From Lumbricus terrestris (taxonomy: Eukaryota; Annelida; Clitellata; Crassiclitellata; Lumbricidae): a stretch of 64,000 nt of DNA. The stretch's first letter is position 1. Every line of letters starts with the position of its first letter. Location: assembly GCA_949752735.1 (NCBI GenBank), contig OX457037.1, positions 63,675,686-63,739,685 of the forward strand, read 5' to 3'. Positions 10,859 to 18,970 of this stretch are shown in pieces. The notes under the pieces were generated by a model. That model had not been told where the DNA came from, did no database searches, and saw nothing but the letters and a program-made list of their open reading frames with translations. The position numbers were made by a program, and so were the translations under genes.

Positions 10859-11767
10859 ACATGACCACTAAGTCTTCATTATCTACCCACGAATTAAAAG
10901 ACTCAGGATAACCAAGCCATTTCACGAATGATTTCTTCCCACGCTTCCTGATAATCTTTTCAATCCTATATATTTCTTGAGTCGTCTTCTGTAGCTCCTG
11001 TTCATAAAATGAGCCCTGTATTTCCTCGCCATTTGAATCAGTAATCTTATAAGTTGGTGGAACCGTGTATTGAATCTGGGATACTGTAAAAACTTCTTCC
11101 GTCCATCTAGGTGTGTACCCCTTCTCAAAAATATTCTTCTTCTTAGTTATTCTGACTTTATCACCGATTGAAAACTTTGGTATAATAGGCTCTGAAAGCT
11201 CTTTACCATATAAATTCATAAATACAGTCTTTTCATTCACTTTCATACTAGCCTTAACGGGTGTCATTTTAATGGAAGAATGTCTTGTTTCATTATAATT
11301 AGTAACCATTTCATCTAATATATCGATATATCTTCTCGTTGAATTAGCTGTAAAGTACTTAAACATTTTCTCCCGCATCGTTCGGTTCCATCTCTCAACA
11401 ACGCAAGATTTTTCTTCATTCTCAGTAGAGTACAACTCAACCAAATTCTTTACGTCTCTATTGTAAAATTCTTTCCCTTTGTCAACCCATAATTTAACAG
11501 GCTTTCGTCCACCCTTGAGTATCTTTCACAAAACCACTAGCTGTAGATTTCCCACTCTTATCATTCAATGGCATGATCCAACCGTATTTCGAAAACACAT
11601 CTATAACGGTTAACAAGTATTTCACACCATCGTTATCTTTAGCGAACGCTTGCATATCGACTAAATCGGCAGCCCATATCTCATCTATCCCACTAACATA
11701 CACTTTTCTCTTTCGAAAATGTTTAACCGCGGGCCTATGCAATTCATTCGCTAGTTCATCTGTCCAC
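10857..11767 (-). pseudogene. INT: Retroviral-type integrase with chromodomain, disrupted
   Basis: The family inserts the element DNA into the host genome. The first part (down to about 11516) has the core strands with the first acidic residue in WAADLVDM and the segment IDVFSKYGW. After a one-base frame change near 11516 the second part shows VDKGKEF (second Asp), VVERWNRTM (catalytic Glu), an SH3-like block and a C-terminal chromodomain (EKIIRKRGKKSFVKW, SFNSWV). The Asp-to-Glu spacing is 28 residues rather than the usual 35, hinting at a further small deletion. No ATG starts the frame: it emerges from the 3' end of the PLA2 gene. Three independent faults make it a pseudogene. Chromodomain ends are usual in Polinton integrases. 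Confidence 0.9.
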
Positions 11768-11768
11768 T

Positions 11769-12320
11769 TTAGCGTTTTTTCTTCCTTCCCACAACTTTGC
11801 CGTTTTTTGAAGGTAAACCCAAACCAAGGCTCGCTTTAGCTGACAAGATAGGTTTAACGAACGCCCTCTCTATACGTTCCCGCAAGCTAGGATTAGGAAT
11901 GTTATTCAAATCATTAAGCATTACTCTGTCAGCAACATTCCTAGAAGCCGTATCAGCGTGTTGATCGTAAGCCAAATCGTGGTGATACGCCGCGTTATCT
12001 ACCCTATCTACAGGTTTGCTCCACTCTTTAGGAGTCCCATCTGGATTCAGTCTCAAATCTAACCTAGTACCTGGGCCTGTAAAATGGTGACCTGGTAAAT
12101 GCATCTCACCGGGAAACTTAGCCCATGGTAACTTTATGGTGCTAGTGGCCGCATTCAATGAACTAACTAGATCTCCCCCTTTCACGGCTCCTTTTACGAA
12201 TTGAGTTTTTGTTTTACCACATACAACGCAAACGCCTCTAAGCATCGACCTTCCATTATTAGTTACAACGTTCTGTACATCTCTCGTTTCGGTCTGTTTT
12301 TTACATTTTACGCAATACAT
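11769..12320 (-). CDS. Zinc-ribbon protein with parvovirus-type phospholipase A2 domain
   Basis: 183 residues. The N-terminus has CVKC (3-6) and CVVC (31-34), a treble-cysteine or zinc-ribbon module like those in other virus-like elements. Residues about 75-135 form a secreted-PLA2-like core: calcium loop FTGPGT and the active-site helix with HHDLAY (His114, Asp115, Tyr118). A basic tail ends KKKR. In parvoviruses such a domain opens endosomal membranes during entry, and related domains occur in adintovirus/Maverick virion proteins. Here a virion membrane-breaching role is inferred. It is divergent to the ATPase gene across a 27-bp gap and its stop overlaps the integrase frame. The reading frame is intact and the key residues are present. 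Confidence 0.82.
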   Translation of the reverse strand: MYCVKCKKQTETRDVQNVVTNNGRSMLRGVCVVCGKTKTQFVKGAVKGGDLVSSLNAATSTIKLPWAKFPGEMHLPGHHFTGPGTRLDLRLNPDGTPKEWSKPVDRVDNAAYHHDLAYDQHADTASRNVADRVMLNDLNNIPNPSLRERIERAFVKPILSAKASLGLGLPSKNGKVVGRKKKR

Positions 12321-12347
12321 TTCGCTTTTTTAATACAGATATATAAA
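12321..12347. promoter_or_regulatory. Divergent promoter region between PLA2 and ATPase genes
   Basis: Only 27 bp separate two start codons on opposite strands. The plus side ends ATATATAAAATG, matching the start-proximal motif seen at other genes of the element. The minus side is T/A-rich (complement AAAAAAGCGAAATG). A shared promoter is inferred. Confidence 0.5.
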
Positions 12348-13136
12348 ATGGATATCAAAGATCTGAGTTGGGGCACTGCGCTTTCGAAAAGATTTAATAA
12401 TCCTTTGCTACCTAGAAGTATACGGGGGCTGATAGTAGGGAAATCGGCGTGTGGCAAAACAACGCTTCTTCTGAATCTATTACTAAGGCCGGACTGGTTG
12501 GACTATAATAACCTCCAGGTATTCGGTACTTCTCTGTTTCAACCGGAATATCTCATTATTAAAAAGGCATTCGAAGAAAAATTACCGAAAGAAGAGATCG
12601 TTAGGTTATTCGAGCACCGAGACGAAATCATGAGACTAAATGTGTCACCAGACCTCGTTATAGAAGAAATGGCAAAAAAGTTAGAAGCCGAATCCGATAT
12701 CAATGCCAAGTTTTTTGAAAGCGCTGAAGATGTACCGGACCCAAGAGACTTGAGTAGCGAAAAGAAGAATCTGGTGATTTTTGATGATTTACAATTGGAA
12801 AAACAAAACTAGTGTGAAAAATATTATATTCGGGGAAGGCATAGTAATGTGGACTGTTTTTACCTCGCTCAGAATTATTTCATGTTACCGCGCCAAACGA
12901 TCAGAGAGAATGCAAACTTTATTTGCCTGTTTGAGCAAGACCGGAAAAATATTAATCATATCTATGACGATCATGTTAGTACAGACATGCCGAAAGATGA
13001 ATTTAGAAAATTATGCAAAACGGCGTGGGAACAACGGTACGGATTCCTTGTTATTGACCAAAGCAGCAAAAAGTACAATGGCAAATACCGCTGCGGGTTC
13101 GATCAATTTTATATAATCAAGGATCCACTGTCGTAA
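12348..13136 (+). pseudogene. ATP: FtsK/HerA-type genome-packaging ATPase with an in-frame TAG
   Basis: The family pumps viral DNA into the capsid. The frame starts at the ATG in ATATAAAATG. Walker A is GKSACGKTT (residues 31-39) and Walker B is LVIFDDL (about 143-149). Codon 155 (12810-12812) is TAG, but the same frame resumes at once and runs to 13136. It includes YYIRGRHSNVDCFYLAQNYF-like text with the arginine and glutamine sensor region, and a conserved C-terminal half. Total length would be 262 residues, normal for Polintons. A single nonsense change therefore separates the Walker motifs from the sensor half. Readthrough is not excluded but nothing in the sequence favours it. Confidence 0.93.
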
Positions 13137-13155
13137 AAATTATTGCATAATAAAA

Positions 13156-13950
13156 ATGGAATCATCGCTTCTCAAACAGATAGCTGATAATACGGAAAAG
13201 ACGGCTCGTAACACGGAACCAAAAACGTCATTTTACATTTTGATAAGCGAAAAGAGCACACGAATCAGATCAAAGTTTAATCAACTACTTGAACTAGACA
13301 AAAATAAAAATTATGAAATGGCTCTTGAAGATCTCAATACGTACTATTCTTTTCCTAATATCGACGCGACAAACAACAACTTTAAATATTCGCCGAATGG
13401 TCAAACACCATGGTACAACATAGAAGTCCCAGAAGGGTGCTATGAAATAACGGATATAAACGAACACATACAGAGAATCATGAAGGAGAATGGACATTAT
13501 GACAATGCAAATGGAGATTACTATATCACAATAGAACCAAACACAAATACGCAGAGGACTGTGTTAAATATAAAAGCGAACTATATGGTTGACTTTAAGC
13601 CAAAGAATTCGATCAGAACGGTTCTAGGTTTTAAAGACTGGTTCTATACGGCAGGATATAACGAATCGCAGAACCCGGTAGATATTATGAATGTAAGCAG
13701 TCTAATAGTGACCAGCGATGTTATCGGATCTTCGTACATTAACGGAACGAGGGAAAACGTGATATATTCTTTTTTCCCAAACGTAGGGCCGGGTTACAAG
13801 ATTATCGAAGTGCCGAAAAATTTAATATATCTCCCCATTACGCTATCTACAATTTCAACGATGACAACGATGCTCATAGACCAAAATGGGAAACAGATAA
13901 ATCTTAGAGGAGATCAATTGACGATTAGTTTTCACATCAGAGAAGTTTGA
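13156..13950 (+). CDS. Minor capsid (penton-type) protein
   Basis: 264 residues, intact. In Polintons this single-jelly-roll protein is predicted to form the capsid vertices. The C-terminal half has the conserved text: SSLIVTSDVIGSSYING, NVIYSFFPNV, then a final IDQNGKQINLRGDQLTISFHI strand pair typical of the family. It follows the ATPase by 20 bp and precedes the next gene by 27 bp on the same strand, fitting a late virion block. Its start lies in AATAAAAATGG. The assignment rests on sequence pattern and gene position. Confidence 0.87.
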   Translation: MESSLLKQIADNTEKTARNTEPKTSFYILISEKSTRIRSKFNQLLELDKNKNYEMALEDLNTYYSFPNIDATNNNFKYSPNGQTPWYNIEVPEGCYEITDINEHIQRIMKENGHYDNANGDYYITIEPNTNTQRTVLNIKANYMVDFKPKNSIRTVLGFKDWFYTAGYNESQNPVDIMNVSSLIVTSDVIGSSYINGTRENVIYSFFPNVGPGYKIIEVPKNLIYLPITLSTISTMTTMLIDQNGKQINLRGDQLTISFHIREV

Positions 13951-13977
13951 ACGTTTTTTTTGTAATTTATATATAAA

Positions 13978-14565
13978 ATGAGTCGTTACATAACCCACAA
14001 AGTTAATATTTCAGAAGCGGAAAAAGACAAAATTCAAAGATCTCATCAGGCGGGAACTGGTGTGAATATCAAACTAACGCACAATGATTTTAACGGCAAC
14101 CATATGTTAGCTTTCACACAGGGGCAAATCAATAAAATGACAAGGGCGTACCAAAAAGGAACAGGCGTAGTCATCAAAATGAGTAAAACGCAACTGGAGT
14201 ACAATAGAAAAGTCAACGGAGGATTCATAGGCGCTTTACTTCCGTTTCTAGCAACAGCGGGTAAATTCATTGTGTCTAAATTGCTACCTAGTTTAGCGAT
14301 GGGGGCCATGAGCGGCGTAGGTTCCGCGGCCGCGTCGAAGATTGTCGGATCTGGTGTAATATACGTGAAGAAAGGTGATATGGCGTGTAAGATAAGATCA
14401 GCCGGGTCTGGGTTGTACATGTCCCCGTGGCAGAAAGGCAGCTCAATAACAGCATCCGGGTTGTACATGAAAACAGGGTCGGGGTATGAGCCAATAGGTG
14501 AAAGACTTTTGCTAGGTCCTGATTCCCCGTTTCAAAATATTCCGATACTCGGTATGATATTATAA
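13978..14565 (+). CDS. Virion protein with basic repeats and a hydrophobic core
   Basis: 195 residues. The N-terminus has two copies of a short module (residues about 8-38 and 46-78) with the form I-x-lysine-rich helix, GTGV(N/V)IK, then a polar stretch. A small-residue hydrophobic segment follows (about 82-120: GGFIGALLPFLATAG, then MGAMSGVGSAAASKI). The tail is glycine-rich with GSGLYM twice. Proteins of this layout are common in Polintons and adintoviruses and have been compared with adenovirus core or membrane-active proteins; the exact role here is unknown. The start is TATATAAAATG. Confidence 0.7.
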   Translation: MSRYITHKVNISEAEKDKIQRSHQAGTGVNIKLTHNDFNGNHMLAFTQGQINKMTRAYQKGTGVVIKMSKTQLEYNRKVNGGFIGALLPFLATAGKFIVSKLLPSLAMGAMSGVGSAAASKIVGSGVIYVKKGDMACKIRSAGSGLYMSPWQKGSSITASGLYMKTGSGYEPIGERLLLGPDSPFQNIPILGMIL

Positions 14566-14580
14566 TTTAGTGTTTATAAA

Positions 14581-14979
14581 ATGTCGAGACCACTACACAA
14601 ATTTATAACTAAACCAACTCGTCAGGTAGAGGCCAGAACCCAACCCATTTCTGCCAGTTGGAAGGTAAAGAGCGATGTAACTCACGCTCCAAAAAGACAA
14701 CGAGGCGGCTTAAGATTTGAGATTTTCGCGCAAAATGTTATAACCATTCAACCGAGGGCTACTAATACGCTACTGCTTGGACTCGGTGTAGAAATGACTG
14801 GAGGAGTTTGCCTCGTCTCCCTTAGACAGAGTATTAAGGAACGAAGATGTAGTCTCCAAGACGGAGAGGTTTCAGAAGACGCGGTTGACGATATCATTGT
14901 TTCTATTCAAAACAATTCCGATTCACTAGTAACTATAAACGGAGGAGAGTCGTTATGTTATGTAAACTATATTCAGTAA
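14581..14979 (+). CDS. Small protein of unknown role, possible dUTPase-like beta fold
   Basis: 132 residues, intact, starting at GTTTATAAAATG 15 bp after the previous gene. The N-terminal 45 residues are basic and disordered-looking. From about residue 46 it is beta-rich: FEIFAQNVITIQPRATN, LLLGLGVEM, then IIVSIQNNSDSLVTINGGE and a terminal strand. The order of strands and the polar loop before GGES recall trimeric dUTPase folds, but no catalytic dUTPase motif is evident. If related it would be a structural rather than enzymatic relative. Position in the virion gene block suggests a capsid role. I do not recognise the family with confidence. Confidence 0.55.
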   Translation: MSRPLHKFITKPTRQVEARTQPISASWKVKSDVTHAPKRQRGGLRFEIFAQNVITIQPRATNTLLLGLGVEMTGGVCLVSLRQSIKERRCSLQDGEVSEDAVDDIIVSIQNNSDSLVTINGGESLCYVNYIQ

Positions 14980-15027
14980 ACGACCGGTTTGAGTTATCAT
15001 TAAAAAAATAATATTATAATAAAAACA

Positions 15028-15729
15028 ATGGAGTATCATGAAGACTACAAAACAGAAAACAAGCTCTATCCATATCTAACACCCACCGCGCCAGAAGGTG
15101 AAATACATAAGCCTATCGGTGAAGGACCTATGCAAACGTTTCGTCTTCAAAAGATTAGCAAAATTAAGAAGGAAATCGAGCAAGAACGAGACAAAAGAGC
15201 AGCGTTGAGTAAAAAGTATCACAGAAGTGTAAGCGTAATCGGTGTAGTAGGTAGCACCCTCATGGCGGCGGGGTTGGGACTAGAAATTTCAGGAATAGGA
15301 TTATTATCCACCATAATCGCCGCACCCATTGTTATTGCTATGGAAGGAGCAGGAATAGGCGCGGGGGTAATAGGCATAATAGGTATCATAATCAGTAAAA
15401 AGCTTGCGTTGAAGGCGGAGAAGCATGAAAAGATCAAAACGCTAGCCGACGCAAAGCTCAACACGATCAGCGACCATATTTCAAAAGCCATCGAGGACGA
15501 TAACATTTCAGACGAGGAATATTCTTTGATTTTAAGCGAGATTGATAAATTCAATAGTATGAAAGAAGAAATTAAAACTAAGATTAAAGTTGCGCTAGAC
15601 GAGGAAGCGAAACAATCACTCATCGATCGCGGAAAAGGAGAAGTCATGCAGTACTTTCAATCTATGTTTGAGAAAAATAACGAATCTATCAAAAAAACGA
15701 CTAACGCGAACATTCGTGAAATCATGTAG
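15028..15729 (+). CDS. Conserved Polinton membrane protein with central hydrophobic hairpin
   Basis: 233 residues. The N-terminus is a charged coiled coil (about 40-65: KISKIKKEIEQERDKR). Two glycine-rich hydrophobic segments follow (about 72-100 and 103-128), which could form a membrane hairpin. A second charged helical half has KHEKIKTLADAKLNTI and the motif ISDEEYSLILSEIDKF. This layout is a recurrent, uncharacterised protein in animal Polintons. A membrane-active or internal virion role is inferred. The start is AATAAAAACAATGG. Its last codons overlap the first unit of a 61-bp tandem repeat. Confidence 0.75.
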   Translation: MEYHEDYKTENKLYPYLTPTAPEGEIHKPIGEGPMQTFRLQKISKIKKEIEQERDKRAALSKKYHRSVSVIGVVGSTLMAAGLGLEISGIGLLSTIIAAPIVIAMEGAGIGAGVIGIIGIIISKKLALKAEKHEKIKTLADAKLNTISDHISKAIEDDNISDEEYSLILSEIDKFNSMKEEIKTKIKVALDEEAKQSLIDRGKGEVMQYFQSMFEKNNESIKKTTNANIREIM

Positions 15730-15850
15730 ACGTATGTCGTTACGTCTGGAAATACGTCTAACATACGCAAACATACGTGAAAACATGTAGGTGTATGTCG
15801 TTACGTCGGGAAATACGTCCAACTTATGTTTTTTCACACGTCCAAAAACA
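15727..15850. repeat. 61-bp tandem repeat after the membrane-protein gene
   Basis: Two units start with GTAGACGTATGTCGTTACGTC (15727) and GTAGGTGTATGTCGTTACGTC (15788). Each is rich in ACGT steps and TACG/CGTA inverted pairs that could form hairpins. A third partial ACGTCC/ACGTCTG series follows to 15860. The first unit begins at the stop codon of the preceding gene. It could be a transcript end or a regulatory spacer; no function is shown. Confidence 0.75.
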
Positions 15851-15880
15851 CGTCTGAAAACATTATATTTTTAATTACAA

Positions 15881-16778
15881 ATGCCGTTTGTAAAAATCAG
15901 TGACCCCGCGGAAAGAGACGTTTTCATTGCAAATTATCTGAAAACCAGGCAGGATATTCGACAAAACTTTTTATCGGAGAGAATGGGAGATTCAGGACTG
16001 CAACAAGAATTAACCAAGTTATACAAGCCTATCGTTGATTCACAATCCGCAATTTCCAAAGAGCAAAATGTCTTACTATCCGCCATCAATCAAAATTCGG
16101 TAGCTACTTCAAATGCGCTACAAGCACTTCCTTCGTTACAGGGTCTTCAATTTCCTATGCATCCTTCGATAGAAGCGTATAGCCCCGATCCAACTGAGGA
16201 TATCAGAACCCTGTATTTGGGAGATCTGGCAACTAAGTACCTTCGTCAATACACCTCCGATAAAAAAAATCGCCGACACGACGTTTGGAATAAAAACCAA
16301 AAATGACGACCAATTCTATATCGGTGACACTCCGATTTCGATTCAAGGAGACGATGTGACGGTGGGAGATAAGACTTACAGAGGAACACCGGGACTTTGG
16401 GAGTTGTTGACGAAGAAACAACCGATGTTATACGATGTGAATGATATAGGTGATTACGCCGAGATTCTCACCACAACGAATGCTATAAGACAGGAAAAAA
16501 ATCCTAACAAACCTAAATCATCTTCAAGCGTCAAATACAAACAAATTGTCAAACCGATATGGGAAAAGATGACCCTAGGTACAGTAGGTAAAGGCGTTGA
16601 CGTAGTCGTCATCTCTGAAGACCCAAATGTATTAGCGAAACGGCTAGAGTTATTAGTTAACAGCTTCAACGTGGGTAACACCGGGGTAAGAAACGAGCTC
16701 GTAACGATATGCGACGCGCTACTACGGCAAGGAGTGATGAGTGGGGATGTTTACAAAAATATAATGTCGATATTATAA
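15881..16778 (+). pseudogene. DUF8207-like Polinton protein with a frame change in an A8 run
   Basis: The first frame (to 16306) gives a helical N-terminal part with KTRQDIRQNFLSERMGD and a proline-rich middle. At TAAAAAAAAT (about 16261-16270) the coding shifts by one base. The second frame continues with IADTTFGIK, YIGDTPISI, TYRGTPGLWELL, KPIWEKM, a NTGVRNELVTICDALLRQGV block and ends at 16778. That block is the conserved core of a family common in Polintons and annotated as DUF8207. Total length would be about 298 residues. The A-run may be a mutation, a sequencing error or a slippage site. The next gene starts one base after the stop. Confidence 0.8.
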
Positions 16779-16779
16779 A

Positions 16780-17205
16780 ATGCTGATCATTAATAGAAGG
16801 AGTTACAGGAAGCGATACGTTATCGGTGGATCCGGCATAATTGATACTATTTCAGGATTTTTCAAAAGACTAGTCACATCGAATGCAGCCAAACAGCTAG
16901 CAACGAGAGCTCTTAGTGCGGGCAAAGACGTGGCGACAGAAATTGGGGAAAAGGCGATAGATGTTGGGAAAACCACCGCAATCGATGCAGGTAAACGAGT
17001 AGTGGAAAAAGTGGCGGCAAAACTGTTGGCTGCTCCAAAGAATCAGGTTACGCAGGAAACTCGAGATATTCTTGCTCGACTTAGTAGCGTCGGGGTGAAT
17101 CCGGAGAATATCAATAATCTGATGATGGGAAATGGCTTGAAAAATGTCATATCGATCCAAGATTTAGTGCGTACACAAAACGGCGCGGGAATGAAGGTCG
17201 CGTAA
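16780..17205 (+). CDS. Small basic helical virion-type protein
   Basis: 141 residues. It starts with a basic stretch (RRSYRKRYVIGGSG), then an amphipathic helix IIDTISGFFKRLVTSNA. A long alanine/lysine helix with repeated GK-DV/GKTTAIDAGK text follows. The C-terminus has MMGNGLKNVISIQDLVRTQNG. The GGSG-plus-amphipathic-helix start resembles membrane-lytic or core peptides of adenovirus-like virions, but the match is structural, not a recognised family. One base separates its ATG from the upstream stop, suggesting co-transcription. Frame intact. Confidence 0.65.
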   Translation: MLIINRRSYRKRYVIGGSGIIDTISGFFKRLVTSNAAKQLATRALSAGKDVATEIGEKAIDVGKTTAIDAGKRVVEKVAAKLLAAPKNQVTQETRDILARLSSVGVNPENINNLMMGNGLKNVISIQDLVRTQNGAGMKVA

Positions 17206-17230
17206 TAAAAAAATATTATTCTTCAATAAA

Positions 17231-18517
17231 ATGAAGTCTGATATTCTAAGAATTACCGAACAACCTCTGATTGATGAGGGTATCGAGCGCTACGAATGTC
17301 ACGAGTATAACTCGATAACGGGAGCGAATCTAAACACCACAGGGCGGATAGAAATTAACATCGAAACTCAAAGTCTTTACTGCCATCCAGCGGAATCTTA
17401 TCTATTATTCGAGGGTAGATTGTTGAAGGCGGACAACACCGCGTACGTTAATGCCGATGCTGTAACCCTCACGAATAATGGACTTATGCACCTATTCAGC
17501 CAAATTTCGTATTACATGTCAGGTGAAGAAATTGAAACGTTATCTAACCCAGGCCAGGCAACGACGATGCTCGGTTTACTCAAATACCCAAATGATTTTC
17601 AACTGGCACAAGGGTTAAATCAGCTATGGTACAAGGACAGTGGTACAACAGCTGTTATCAACGATAATACAGGTTTCGCTGTCAGACATTCGTATCTAAT
17701 TCGAAAACCGGGGGACAAAGGCACGTTTAGCTTCATCGTTCCATTGAAACATATTTTTGGTTTTTGCGATGATTTCGACAAGGTTGTTTATGGTGTGAGA
17801 CATACGCTAACTCTTGTTCGTAAAGCTGATGATGACGCAATTTTTCGACTCGCTGCTGCGGGTGCGGGGAAAGTCAGAGTTGATAAAATCTCGTGGTTTA
17901 TGCCGAACGTTAAGCCATCTCTTATGGAGGAAGCGCAATTGGACAAAATTATCGCGGCGAAAGCATCGTTGCCAGTTGGATACAGGGCTCACCAGTGCGA
18001 TACTATGTCCGTCCAACCGTCGACTAACTATTGCTGGCAACTTGGTGTCAAGTCATCTCCTGAACAACCTAGGTACATCATAGTTGGATTTCAAACCGAT
18101 CGAGACGGCGATCAAGAAAAAAACCCATCGATTTTCGATCATTGCAATCTGAATAACTTGTACGTGATGATGAACGGTGTTCAATACCCAACCGTCGGCT
18201 ACAACCTATCATTCCCGAATCAGCAAATCTCGCGAGCGTACCGAGAAGCGGCCACGTTTAGCGAAAAATTCTACGGAATGGATGAACAGACAACGCAAAG
18301 TAATATCACACCGGCAGACTTCAAAGATTTGTTCCCTATTATGGTGTTTGATGTAAGCAATCAATGTGAGCGTCTGAAGTACTCAGCAATCGATATCAAG
18401 ATCAAAGGTACTTTTGGTGCTAATCCGCCGGCTAATACGCAAGCGTACGCGGTGGTGATTTGTGACAAGTTACTCAAGTTTCAATCGGATGGTAACAAAA
18501 TAAATGTAGTGCACTAA
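17231..18517 (+). CDS. Major capsid protein, double jelly-roll
   Basis: 428 residues, intact. Polinton major capsid proteins form the pseudo-hexameric capsomers of an icosahedral shell. The sequence opens with a conserved N-arm, then GRIEINIETQSLYCHPAESYLLFEGRL-type strands. A second barrel runs from about residue 215, with KISWFMPNVKPS, RYIIVGFQTDR, NLNNLYVMMNGVQYP and YPTVGYNLSF typical of the family. The end is AYAVVICDKLLKF. Length (about 430) is usual for animal Polintons. The start lies in AATAAAATG, 25 bp after the previous stop. With the minor capsid, ATPase and protease it completes the virion morphogenesis set. Confidence 0.93.
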   Translation: MKSDILRITEQPLIDEGIERYECHEYNSITGANLNTTGRIEINIETQSLYCHPAESYLLFEGRLLKADNTAYVNADAVTLTNNGLMHLFSQISYYMSGEEIETLSNPGQATTMLGLLKYPNDFQLAQGLNQLWYKDSGTTAVINDNTGFAVRHSYLIRKPGDKGTFSFIVPLKHIFGFCDDFDKVVYGVRHTLTLVRKADDDAIFRLAAAGAGKVRVDKISWFMPNVKPSLMEEAQLDKIIAAKASLPVGYRAHQCDTMSVQPSTNYCWQLGVKSSPEQPRYIIVGFQTDRDGDQEKNPSIFDHCNLNNLYVMMNGVQYPTVGYNLSFPNQQISRAYREAATFSEKFYGMDEQTTQSNITPADFKDLFPIMVFDVSNQCERLKYSAIDIKIKGTFGANPPANTQAYAVVICDKLLKFQSDGNKINVVH

Positions 18518-18539
18518 AGAAATATCTTGTACTATAAAA

Positions 18540-18944
18540 ATGAAACTGATAGAATTGAAAACGCTGGTGAAAGAGCATGGGATTAAAAGATGGACTCATC
18601 TCAACAAGCCCGAACTCATCGATCTATTGTTTGAGAAGGGTGTACTTTCGCGTGATATCGCCGAAAAAGAGAAACAGCGGCGAGAACCGAAGGTGCCAAG
18701 CACGGATGAAAAATATGATAGATTGAAATGTATCAGAAACCAACCGAGACGAGTAGATATATTAGACCGTGAAACGGGTGAAGTAAGCTCGTATTCATCG
18801 CTTTACAAAGCAGGTAAAGCATACGGGGAAAGCGCGCGAACAATCTTATTTTTCAATGGCCGAGTATGGAGATCTAGATACGAAATTAAAGTCCATGGGA
18901 GGAATGAGGATGACGATTTTGTAACGGATTTGGTGGAGATATAA
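18540..18944 (+). CDS. SAP-like plus NUMOD1-like DNA-binding protein
   Basis: 134 residues, intact, starting at CTATAAAAATG. Residues 3-36 (IELKTLVKEHGIKRW, LNKPELIDLLFEKG) form a helix-extension-helix like SAP/Rho-N DNA-binding modules; a similar module opens the polymerase of this element. A basic linker (EKQRREPK) leads to residues about 72-120. There VDILDRETGEVSSYSSL...AYGESARTI resembles the NUMOD1/IENR1 repeat found beside homing endonucleases. No nuclease domain is present. It may bind element DNA or act as a transcription or packaging factor; this is inferred. It ends the plus-strand block and converges with the fibre genes 26 bp later. Confidence 0.7.
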   Translation: MKLIELKTLVKEHGIKRWTHLNKPELIDLLFEKGVLSRDIAEKEKQRREPKVPSTDEKYDRLKCIRNQPRRVDILDRETGEVSSYSSLYKAGKAYGESARTILFFNGRVWRSRYEIKVHGRNEDDDFVTDLVEI

Positions 18945-18970
18945 ATTCAAAACTAAATGTGGTTTCGAAT

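Noticed and set aside
10857..11767. Integrase as part of an endogenous retrovirus
   Set aside because: No gag, reverse transcriptase or LTR nearby; the chromodomain end and position inside the Polinton explain it.
11769..12320. PLA2 as a venom-type or secreted host enzyme
   Set aside because: No signal peptide or venom-type disulfide pattern; it is intronless, has the parvovirus-type HD..Y context and sits in the virion gene cluster.
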